Shown here one piece after another: positions 5,467-11,129 of a stretch of 11,129 bases of DNA. The stretch's first letter is position 1. Each line of letters opens with the position of its first letter. The notes beneath the pieces are model-generated. The model was given only the letters and a program-made list of their open reading frames with translations, did not search any database and was not told the DNA's origin. The stretch spans positions 1-11,129 of the forward strand of contig JAYVXB010000722.1 in the NCBI GenBank assembly GCA_043785585.1. The letters are read 5' to 3'. The DNA comes from JBBQXV01 sp043785585. GTDB lineage: Bacteria; Myxococcota_A; Polyangia; Polyangiales; Polyangiaceae. The position numbers and the translations under genes were made by a program.

Positions 5467-7332
5467 ATGTCGTCAGAGTCCTCTCGAGAGCTCTCGGTCC
5501 AAGGGAAGGCGACGCCCATCTATTTCGGGGCGGCGTCCGCGCGTGCATTCGGCTTCTACGACGCCGGCCACCAAGCGAAGCGACGCGCGTGTGGCGTCGT
5601 CGTCTGCGCGCCGCTCGGGTACGAGGGCCTCTGCGCCTACCGAGGGATGCGACACACCGCCGAGCGACTGGCCGCCGCCGGGTTCCCGACGCTGAGGTTC
5701 GACTACCACGGCACAGGCGACTCGTCTGGCTCGGACCGCGATCCCGATCGGGTCCGCGCGTGGCTCGACACGATCCACGACGCGATCGACGAGCTCGTCG
5801 AGCGAAGCGGCGCGACGGAGGTTTGCCTCCTCGGCGTGAGGCTCGGCGCAACGCTCGCGACGGTCGCGGCGGCGGAGCGCGGACGCGCGACGAGCCTCGT
5901 CCTGTGGGCCCCTTGCGCGAAGGGGCGCGCGTACGTTCGCGGGGTCAAGGCGCTCAGCGGCATGGCATCCGATCAGCGATCGCTCGAGCGCGGAGCCGGT
6001 GTGACCGGCGACGAGAACGACATCGACTCGGCGGGCTTCGTGCTCACCGCGCAGACGGCGGCGGCGCTCTCGAAGCTCGATCTGATGGCGCTCGATGCGA
6101 AACCGGCGGCGCGCGCGCTCATCGTCGGCCGCGACGACACGCGCGGGGACGAAGCGCTCGTTCGCAGCTTCGAAGCGCTCGGTGTCGCGACGACGTTGAT
6201 TCACCCGCCAGGCTTCGCCGAGATGATGGCGGAGCCGCACGACACGGCGGTGCCCGAAGTTGCGCTCTCGGAGATCGAGGCTTGGTTGCTCGCGTCGCAC
6301 GGACCTGCGAAGACGCCTCCGCGCGATGCCGCCATCGTCGGCGCCGCCGGCCTCGATCTCGTCGCGACGACGACGGCCCCGCACGCAGCCCCATCGACCG
6401 ACGCGCCCGTCGCGATCCGCGAAGAGCCCTTCTCGTTCGGCGAGGGCGATCGACTCTTCGGCATCCTCACGCAGCCCAAGGCCGCTGCGGCCGGCCATGC
6501 GCCCCCAGCGATCATCCTCTTGAACTCCGGCTCGGTGCACCGCATCGCGGTCAATCGCATGAACGTGACGCTGGCGCGCGCCTGGGCCGCGCTCGGCTTC
6601 CGCGTCCTGCGAATGGACATCGGCGGCATCGGCGACAGCGCGCATGCGCCCGGTTACGAGGAGAACGTCTGCTACTCGAAGTTCGCCGTCGAAGACGTCG
6701 AGCGTGCCATGCGCGCACTCCGCGACCGAACCGGCGCGGATCGATTCGTCCTCAGCGGGCTCTGCTCCGGCGCGTACCTGACGTTTCAGACGGCGCTGCG
6801 CGGAGGGCCGGTCGTCGGCGCGATGCTCATCAACCCGCTGACGTTCTACTGGAAGGAGGGCGACACGCTCGAGGTCGCACCTTCGAAGACCGTGAACGAC
6901 GCGAAGCACTACGAGAGCTCGCTCCTCCGCGTCGAGAGCTGGAAGAAACTCGTCCGCGGTGACGTCGACTTGCGCCGCGCGCTCGGCGTCGCAAAAAAGC
7001 GCGTCGAGATGATCGCGTCCGCGCGCGTGAGGCGCGTCTTGGTAGCGCTGGGCGTCGGCAAGAACGACGTCGAGAACGTCTCGCGCGACATGAAGAAGAT
7101 CGTCGCTCGCGGGATCGACGAGCTCATGGTCTTCAGCGCGGGGGATCCTGGCCTCGACTACCTCGCTCTGCACGCGACCGACGCGCTCGCCGCGCTCGGG
7201 AAAGCGGACCGATTCCGCTTCGAGATCATCGAAGGCGCGGACCACGTATTCACACCGCTCTCGACGCAGAACCGTCTGCACGAGCTCCTCACGGAGCACA
7301 TCCGCAGCCGATTCGGCGGGCCGTCCTCGTGA
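5467..7332 (+). CDS. Tandem alpha/beta hydrolase fusion, exosortase-associated hydrolase-like halves
   Basis: The 621-residue protein holds two alpha/beta hydrolase folds joined by an Ala/Pro/Thr-rich linker (about 275-318). The N-terminal half has VVVCAPLGYEGLCAYRG, then FPTLRFDYHGTGDSSG and the elbow LLGVRLGATLA, with Arg125 where the nucleophile should be. The C-terminal half repeats the plan: IILLNSGSVHRIAVNRMN, FRVLRMDIGGIGDSA and the elbow VLSGLCSGAYL with Cys433, followed by Asp560 (FSAGDPG) and His593 (GADHVFTP). From memory of the families, GLRLGA-type elbows mark exosortase A system-associated hydrolase 2 and GLC-type elbows mark hydrolase 1, so the gene looks like both fused. The first half is probably non-catalytic and the second a Cys-His-Asp enzyme. 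The ATG at 5467 is preferred; the frame is open to a TTG at 5446. No signal peptide is seen. It is likely co-transcribed with the hydrolase upstream. Acyl transfer or hydrolysis on polysaccharide precursors is the best guess. Confidence 0.8.
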   Translation: MSSESSRELSVQGKATPIYFGAASARAFGFYDAGHQAKRRACGVVVCAPLGYEGLCAYRGMRHTAERLAAAGFPTLRFDYHGTGDSSGSDRDPDRVRAWLDTIHDAIDELVERSGATEVCLLGVRLGATLATVAAAERGRATSLVLWAPCAKGRAYVRGVKALSGMASDQRSLERGAGVTGDENDIDSAGFVLTAQTAAALSKLDLMALDAKPAARALIVGRDDTRGDEALVRSFEALGVATTLIHPPGFAEMMAEPHDTAVPEVALSEIEAWLLASHGPAKTPPRDAAIVGAAGLDLVATTTAPHAAPSTDAPVAIREEPFSFGEGDRLFGILTQPKAAAAGHAPPAIILLNSGSVHRIAVNRMNVTLARAWAALGFRVLRMDIGGIGDSAHAPGYEENVCYSKFAVEDVERAMRALRDRTGADRFVLSGLCSGAYLTFQTALRGGPVVGAMLINPLTFYWKEGDTLEVAPSKTVNDAKHYESSLLRVESWKKLVRGDVDLRRALGVAKKRVEMIASARVRRVLVALGVGKNDVENVSRDMKKIVARGIDELMVFSAGDPGLDYLALHATDALAALGKADRFRFEIIEGADHVFTPLSTQNRLHELLTEHIRSRFGGPSS

Positions 7333-7339
7333 CGCATAG

Positions 7340-7345
7340 TATGCT
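7340..7345 (+). promoter_or_regulatory. Putative -10 box TATGCT before the deacetylase gene
   Basis: TATGCT fits TAnnnT and ends 9 nt before the ATG at 7355, in the 22-bp gap after the tandem hydrolase gene. No Shine-Dalgarno sequence lies between box and start. It suggests an extra promoter inside the gene run, giving a leaderless or nearly leaderless transcript. No -35 match was found. Confidence 0.38.
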
Positions 7346-7354
7346 TTGGCTCGA

Positions 7355-8395
7355 ATGAGCCGCACGATGATCGCGCGCGTGATGGATCGCGCCAAGCTTC
7401 CCTCTCTGCTTCTCGGCCTTCGATCCATCGGCGGCTCGCCCTGGTTCACGGTGCTCACGTACCACCGCGCTGGGCGCCCCGAAGACATAGGCGAGCTCGA
7501 TCCGGGGACCGTCGACGTCACGCCCGAGCAGCTCGACAAACACGTCTCGTACATGAAGCGTTGGTTCGACATCGTCGCGATGGACGACTTCTTCGCGTTC
7601 CGCCGCGGCGGCTCGCTCCCGAAGAACCCGATTCTCCTCACGTTCGACGACGGGTACCTCGACAACCACGACGTGGTCCTCCCGATTCTCCAGAAGCACG
7701 GAGTGAAGGCGACCTTCTTCATCGCGACGCACTACATCTCGGAGCGACGCCTCTTTTGGTGGGACAAGATCGCGCTCTTGGTCAACCGATCGACGCGCGC
7801 GTCGATCGAGCTCGATTACCCGACGCGGTGTTCGTTGTCGCTCGCCGATCCCGGCGCGAAAGTGCGCGCACGCATGCGGCTGCTCCGCATCGTGAAGAGT
7901 CACTACGGGCTCGATCTCGAACGGTTCCTCGTCGAGCTCGCCGCGGCGGCCGGCGTCACGTTCTCGCGCGACGAAGAGCGGCGCATCGCGGACGAAAAGC
8001 TCATGACGTGGGATCACGTTCGCGCGCTGCGCCGCGCGGGGATGGACGTGCAGTCGCACACGAGCACGCACCGCGTCCTGCAGACGATCGACGAAGTGAC
8101 GCTCGAGCGCGAGCTCGTCGAGTCGCGCGACGTCCTCGAGCGCGAGCTCGGCGAGCCGGTCCGCGCGATCTCGTATCCGGTTGGCAAGCCGCTGCACCTG
8201 TCGCCGACGATCCGAACGGCGGTGAAGAAAGCGGGGTACGAGCTCGGCTTCTCGAACGGAAGCGGGACGAACCATCGCTGGGATTTCGATCCGCTCGACG
8301 CGCGACGGCTCGCGATCGACATCGACGCATCCGACGCATCGTTTCGCTCGATGCTGGCGTTGCCATACCTCCTCGCAGACGTCATCGAGAGCTGA
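7355..8395 (+). CDS. Polysaccharide deacetylase (CE4/NodB family)
   Basis: A 346-residue protein with the NodB homology motifs in order: LLTFDDGY (about 94-101, catalytic and metal-binding Asp residues), SHTSTH (about 234-239, metal-binding His235 and His239) and ISYPVG (about 272-277). The opening FTVLTYHRAG (about 31-40) is typical of deacetylases in exopolysaccharide and exosortase loci. The family removes N- or O-acetyl groups from sugars using a divalent metal. Motif 1 and motif 2 are about 135 residues apart, longer than in the minimal NodB domain. The insertion contains FWWDKIALLVN and a helical region, a feature I associate with EPS-linked members. No signal peptide is evident, so a cytoplasmic site or an unusual export route is possible. 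The start is the ATG at 7355; a TTG at 7346 would add three residues. With the acyltransferase nearby, the glycan may be both acylated and deacylated. Confidence 0.9.
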   Translation: MSRTMIARVMDRAKLPSLLLGLRSIGGSPWFTVLTYHRAGRPEDIGELDPGTVDVTPEQLDKHVSYMKRWFDIVAMDDFFAFRRGGSLPKNPILLTFDDGYLDNHDVVLPILQKHGVKATFFIATHYISERRLFWWDKIALLVNRSTRASIELDYPTRCSLSLADPGAKVRARMRLLRIVKSHYGLDLERFLVELAAAAGVTFSRDEERRIADEKLMTWDHVRALRRAGMDVQSHTSTHRVLQTIDEVTLERELVESRDVLERELGEPVRAISYPVGKPLHLSPTIRTAVKKAGYELGFSNGSGTNHRWDFDPLDARRLAIDIDASDASFRSMLALPYLLADVIES

Positions 8396-8425
8396 GGGCC
8401 GCGGCGTAGCGGGTCGTTTTCGCTG

Positions 8426-8434
8426 TGCTATGGT
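8426..8434 (+). promoter_or_regulatory. Putative extended -10 element TGCTATGGT before the oxidoreductase gene
   Basis: TGC plus TATGGT fits an extended -10 element and ends 7 nt before the ATG at 8442. The spacing would put transcription initiation at or next to the A of the start codon. No Shine-Dalgarno sequence is present. It shares TGCTATG with the element ahead of the LuxR pair. Confidence 0.45.
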
Positions 8435-8441
8435 CGCGCGC

Positions 8442-9527
8442 ATGACGCTCAAGATCGGCATCGTCGGCTGCGGAAAAATCGCAGACGGTCATGTCGAAGA
8501 AATCCAAAAGATGCCCGAGCTCGCGCTCGTGGTCGGCGTTTGCGACAAGGAACCGATCATGGCGGAGCAAATCGCCATGCGGTACGGGCTCGACTACCAC
8601 ACCGACAACATCGAGCGCCTCCTCGCCGAGAAGAAGCCCGACGTCGTCCACATCACGACGCCTCCCGGCTCGCATCTCCCGCTCGCGAAGATGTGCATCG
8701 ACGCCGGCGCGCACGTCTACGTCGAGAAGCCGATGACGCTCTCGCTCGCGGACACGAAGGCGCTCCTCGCGTACGCGGACAAGGCGAAGAAAAAGGTCAC
8801 GATCGGCTACAACTATCTCTTCGATCCGGCGGCGCTCGAGATCGCCGATCTCGTTCGATCCGGTGCGCTCGGCGACATCGTCCACGTCGAGAGCATGTAC
8901 GGCTACGGCCTCTCCGGTCCGTACGGCTCGGCGATCCTCGCGGACCCGAACCACTGGGTGCTCAAGCTCCCGGGTCAGCTCTTTCACAACAACATCGATC
9001 ACCTTCTCTGTCGCACGCTGCAGTTCGTCGACGAAGAGACGCCCAAGGTCATGGCCTACGCGTACGTGCGGCGTCCGCCCAAGTTCGGCGACGCGCGCGA
9101 CGCGATGCCCGACGAGCTGCGCCTCTTCATCCACGGCGCCAAGACGAGCGTCTACGGGACGTTCTCGTCACACATTCGTCCGGCGGGACAGATGATGCGC
9201 GTGTACGGCACGAAGAACATCGCCCACGTCGACTACAACGCGCGCACGGTGACGCTCGAGCCGAGCGGATCGCTCCCGAGCGCGATCGGTCGCGTGATGC
9301 CGGCGTTCGACAACGCGCTTGCGTTCGCGAAGGCCGGCGTGAAGAACGTCGGGAAGTTCGCGGCGTCGGACTTTCATTTCTTCACGAGCATCAACAATTT
9401 GTTCCGCGCGTTCTACGCGAGCATCTCGCACGACGCTCCACTGCCGATCAGCTACCGCGACATGATTCGCGTCTCGGCCACGCTCGACGAGATCTTCCGT
9501 CAGATCCGACCGGAGGCTGCTCAATGA
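8442..9527 (+). CDS. Gfo/Idh/MocA-family NAD(P)-dependent oxidoreductase
   Basis: A 361-residue protein starting at the ATG at 8442. An in-frame ATG at 8430 lies within the -10-like box and is less likely. The N-terminal Rossmann fold begins KIGIVGCGKIADGH (about 4-17). HITTPPGSHL (about 70-79) and the hallmark HVYVEKPMTLS (about 91-101), with the family Lys at about 96, follow. The C-terminal alpha/beta domain carries FHNNIDHLL (about 181-189), where the conserved His and Asp residues of the substrate pocket sit. Family members oxidise or reduce sugars, UDP-sugars or inositols with NAD(P). In envelope loci they often make 3-keto or uronic derivatives of nucleotide sugars. The stop overlaps the start of the epimerase gene (ATGA), so the two products are probably made together and may act in sequence on one sugar. 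The exact substrate is unknown. Confidence 0.9.
   Translation: MTLKIGIVGCGKIADGHVEEIQKMPELALVVGVCDKEPIMAEQIAMRYGLDYHTDNIERLLAEKKPDVVHITTPPGSHLPLAKMCIDAGAHVYVEKPMTLSLADTKALLAYADKAKKKVTIGYNYLFDPAALEIADLVRSGALGDIVHVESMYGYGLSGPYGSAILADPNHWVLKLPGQLFHNNIDHLLCRTLQFVDEETPKVMAYAYVRRPPKFGDARDAMPDELRLFIHGAKTSVYGTFSSHIRPAGQMMRVYGTKNIAHVDYNARTVTLEPSGSLPSAIGRVMPAFDNALAFAKAGVKNVGKFAASDFHFFTSINNLFRAFYASISHDAPLPISYRDMIRVSATLDEIFRQIRPEAAQ
9512..9516 (+). promoter_or_regulatory. Shine-Dalgarno sequence GGAGG for the epimerase gene
   Basis: GGAGG lies 7 nt before the ATG at 9524, inside the end of the oxidoreductase gene. It is the strongest ribosome binding site in the window and fixes the start. It contrasts with genes that follow a TATGNN box directly and have no such site. 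Confidence 0.75.
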
Positions 9528-10555
9528 AGGTCCTCGTCACGGGAGGCTCGGGGTTTCTCGGCGCGTCGGTCGTCGATCGTCTGCTCGCGCGCGGCGAGAA
9601 AGACTTGCGGCTGCTCCTGCGAACCGGGAGCAAGCGCGCGCGCCTCGACGCGGTCATCCGCAAATATCCGGACGCGAAGGTCGAGTTTTTCACGGGGAGC
9701 CTCGCGTCGGTCGACGCGGCGGCCGAAGCGATCGTCGGATGCGGCGTCGTCTATCATCTCGCGGCGGCGCTCGGCGGCGCGCCGGCCGACATGTTCCTCA
9801 ACACGGTCGTGACGACGCGCAACCTGATGGAGGCGATCGTCACGAAGAAGAAGAACGGCAACCTCCCCAAGGTCGTGCTCGTCAGCTCGTTCGGCGTCTA
9901 CGGCGTCGCCGAGCAGCCGCGCGGATCGATGGTCGACGAGAACACGCCGCTCGAGACGCACCTCGAGCGGCGCGACACGTACTCGCAGGCGAAGCTGCGG
10001 CAAGAGCAGCTCGCGTGGGACTACCACCAGAAGCACGCGGTCCCGCTCGTCGTGCTGCGCCCCGGTGTCATCTACGGTCCCGCGGGCGGCGCATTCTCGA
10101 CGCGCGTGGGGCTCAGCCTCTTCGGGCTCTTCCTCCATCTCGGCGGGAACAACGTGCTGCCGCTCACGTACGTCGACAACTGCGCCGACGCGATCGTGGT
10201 CGCCGGTCAGGCGGCGCGCGCCGAGGGACAGGTCTACAACGTCGTCGACGACGATCTCGTCACCGCGTCGCAGTACCTCGCGATGTACAAGAAGAACGTC
10301 AAGCCGCTGAAGTCGGTGCGCGTGCCGTATCCGGCGCTAACTCTCCTGTCGGATCTCGTGTCGCGCTACCACGCGTATTCGAAGGGGCAGCTCCCGGCGA
10401 TTTTCTCGCGGTACAAATCGAAGACGACGTGGGGCGGCAACCGCTTCGACAACGCGAAGCTGAAGTCGCTCGGATGGAGTCCGATCGTGTCGACGTCCGA
10501 CGGGCTCGCGCGTGCGTTCGAGGACTTGAAGTCGCGCGAAGTACGCGCGGGCTAG
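9524..10555 (+). CDS. NAD(P)-dependent sugar epimerase/dehydratase (extended SDR family)
   Basis: A 343-residue extended short-chain dehydrogenase/reductase. The nucleotide-binding motif TGGSGFLG (about 6-13) opens the Rossmann fold. HLAA (about 79-82), the catalytic Ser region VSSFGVYG (about 120-127) and the YxxxK pair Tyr153/Lys157 (YSQAK) follow, with LRPGVIYGP (about 178-186) and YVDNCADAIV further on. The C-terminal part covers the substrate lobe and ends with the helix common to nucleotide-sugar epimerases. Such enzymes epimerise, dehydrate or reduce NDP-sugars; 3-beta-HSD-like members act on other alcohols, so the substrate stays open. The ATG overlaps the stop of the oxidoreductase gene (ATGA) and has a GGAGG site 7 nt upstream, which indicates tight coupling in a two-gene operon. 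An 11-bp hairpin follows the stop immediately. Confidence 0.9.
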   Translation: MKVLVTGGSGFLGASVVDRLLARGEKDLRLLLRTGSKRARLDAVIRKYPDAKVEFFTGSLASVDAAAEAIVGCGVVYHLAAALGGAPADMFLNTVVTTRNLMEAIVTKKKNGNLPKVVLVSSFGVYGVAEQPRGSMVDENTPLETHLERRDTYSQAKLRQEQLAWDYHQKHAVPLVVLRPGVIYGPAGGAFSTRVGLSLFGLFLHLGGNNVLPLTYVDNCADAIVVAGQAARAEGQVYNVVDDDLVTASQYLAMYKKNVKPLKSVRVPYPALTLLSDLVSRYHAYSKGQLPAIFSRYKSKTTWGGNRFDNAKLKSLGWSPIVSTSDGLARAFEDLKSREVRAG

Positions 10556-10581
10556 GTGCGTGTGCTGCATAGCACACGCAC
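10556..10581. terminator. Perfect 11-bp hairpin, probable bidirectional terminator
   Basis: GTGCGTGTGCT (10556-10566) and its exact complement AGCACACGCAC (10571-10581) flank the loop GCAT. The stem begins at the base after the epimerase stop and lies 25 bp from the end of the convergent glycosyltransferase gene. No T-run follows on either strand, so if it terminates transcription it is not a canonical intrinsic terminator. It could also stabilise the 3' ends of both messages. Confidence 0.6.
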
Positions 10582-10599
10582 ACAGCCTCGCTCACGACT

Positions 10600-10613
10600 C
10601 GGCTAGTCAGCCG
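10600..10613. repeat. Small inverted repeat CGGCT-AGTC-AGCCG overlapping the glycosyltransferase stop
   Basis: Two 5-bp arms flank a 4-nt loop that contains part of the minus-strand stop codon (10607-10609). It may act with the larger hairpin at 10556-10581 in ending the convergent transcripts. It could be chance. Confidence 0.25.
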
Positions 10614-11129
10614 CCGTAGAGACGTAGATACGCGTCGGTCATTCGCTCGAGCGAGAAGCGCTCGTGCGCGTATGCGCGTGCGGCGATGCCGCGGCGTTTG
10701 CGGAGCTCGACGTCGTCGCGGAGCTTTGCGTATTCGGCGGTGAGCGCGGACGCGTCGCCCGCGTCGACGAGCGCGCCGACCATCTCCGGAACGATGCTGG
10801 CGAGCGCGCCTACGCGCGTCGCGACGATCGGGAGCGCGCACGACATCGCTTCGGCGATCGCGAGCGGTAGGCCTTCGGTGTCGGACGTCAGCGTGAACGC
10901 GTCCATCGCCGAGAGCTGCGCGGGAATGTCGGCGCGCGCGCCGGCGAGCGTGACGAAGCGCGCGAGGCCTTCGGGAATCGCGGCCTCGACGTCCTTGCGT
11001 GTCTGCCCTTCGCCGACGATGAGCAGGCGCGTCGATTCACCCAGCAGCGGCGCCATCGACCGCACGAGGAGCGGGAAGTTCTTCTCCGGTACGAGGCGAC
11101 CGACGGAGCCGACGACGAACGCGTTCTCG
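10607..11129 (-). CDS. Glycosyltransferase family 4 (GT-B fold), C-terminal part, runs off the right edge
   Basis: The minus strand is open from the window edge to the TGA at 10609-10607, giving 173 C-terminal residues. The visible part is the nucleotide-sugar-binding half of a GT-B enzyme. It contains FVVGSVGRLVPEKNFPLLV at the edge, then LLIVGEGQTRKDVE, and the signature TSDTEGLPLAIAEAMSC with the E-x7-E pair. IVATRVGALASIV and a C-terminal helix ending in LYGG complete it. Retaining GT4 enzymes transfer a sugar from an NDP-donor to a growing glycan or lipid-linked acceptor at the cytoplasmic face of the inner membrane. The start and acceptor domain are outside the window. It points toward the epimerase gene and is separated from it by a hairpin, so it belongs to another transcript, presumably of the same glycan locus. 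Confidence 0.92.
   Translation of the reverse strand, partial: ENAFVVGSVGRLVPEKNFPLLVRSMAPLLGESTRLLIVGEGQTRKDVEAAIPEGLARFVTLAGARADIPAQLSAMDAFTLTSDTEGLPLAIAEAMSCALPIVATRVGALASIVPEMVGALVDAGDASALTAEYAKLRDDVELRKRRGIAARAYAHERFSLERMTDAYLRLYGG

Noticed and set aside
5473..7722. 749-codon open frame on the minus strand opposite the tandem hydrolase and deacetylase genes
   Set aside because: Its product is rich in Arg, Asp and Glu with no recognisable domain, and it mirrors two genes with clear motifs on the plus strand. In GC-rich DNA the antisense frame stays open because of third-position G/C bias.
8315..8341. Repeated GACGCATC in the 3' part of the deacetylase gene
   Set aside because: It encodes a short Asp-Ala-Ser repeat (DIDASDAS) within the coding frame and has no sign of being a mobile or regulatory repeat.
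8540..10555. 671-codon frame that could be read as an N-terminal extension of the epimerase
   Set aside because: The first 328 codons are an Arg-rich shadow of the oxidoreductase gene in another frame. The epimerase begins at the ATG at 9524 with a GGAGG site and an immediate Rossmann motif.
1..11129. Mobile elements, CRISPR arrays, tRNA or rRNA genes
   Set aside because: No transposase or integrase motifs, no spaced direct repeats and no cloverleaf-like or rRNA sequence were recognised on either strand.

Overview
The window is GC-rich. Third codon positions are dominated by G and C, CGCG and GATCG are abundant, and long spurious antisense frames stay open. Together with the gene families (paired LuxR-type regulators, an AUR1-like PAP2 protein, CE4 deacetylase, OafA-like acyltransferase, GT4 glycosyltransferase), this suggests a delta-proteobacterium / Myxococcota, possibly of the Polyangia type. 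That assignment is inferred from style and protein resemblance, not from a marker gene.

Layout, left to right. Positions 1-610 (minus) hold the N-terminal part of a PAP2/AUR1-like integral membrane protein that runs off the left edge. A divergent intergenic region (611-781) separates it from two overlapping plus-strand LuxR-family regulator genes (782-2172). A probable outer-membrane beta-barrel protein follows (2229-3521) and converges on an OafA-type acyltransferase on the minus strand (3544-4623). From 4758 rightwards the plus strand carries an envelope-carbohydrate set. It consists of a small serine alpha/beta hydrolase, a large tandem alpha/beta hydrolase with Arg and Cys at the two nucleophile-elbow positions, a CE4/NodB polysaccharide deacetylase, a Gfo/Idh/MocA oxidoreductase, and an NAD(P)-dependent sugar epimerase/dehydratase that overlaps the oxidoreductase by ATGA. 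An 11-bp perfect hairpin at 10556-10581 closes the run. A GT4 glycosyltransferase (minus) enters from the right edge and stops just short of the hairpin.

Read together, the genes look like part of an exopolysaccharide or surface-glycan locus. The oxidoreductase and epimerase would prepare a sugar, the glycosyltransferase would build the chain, and the acyltransferase, deacetylase and hydrolases would decorate or trim it. The barrel protein and the PAP2-like protein would act in the envelope, and the LuxR pair could regulate the region. No exosortase, Wzx/Wzy or Wza gene lies inside the window.

The two points most worth following are the tandem hydrolase, which looks like a fusion of the two exosortase-associated hydrolase types, and a recurrent TATGNN box 7-9 nt before four start codons that lack a Shine-Dalgarno sequence, which suggests leaderless or nearly leaderless transcription. 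No tRNA, rRNA, CRISPR array, transposase or integrase was seen.
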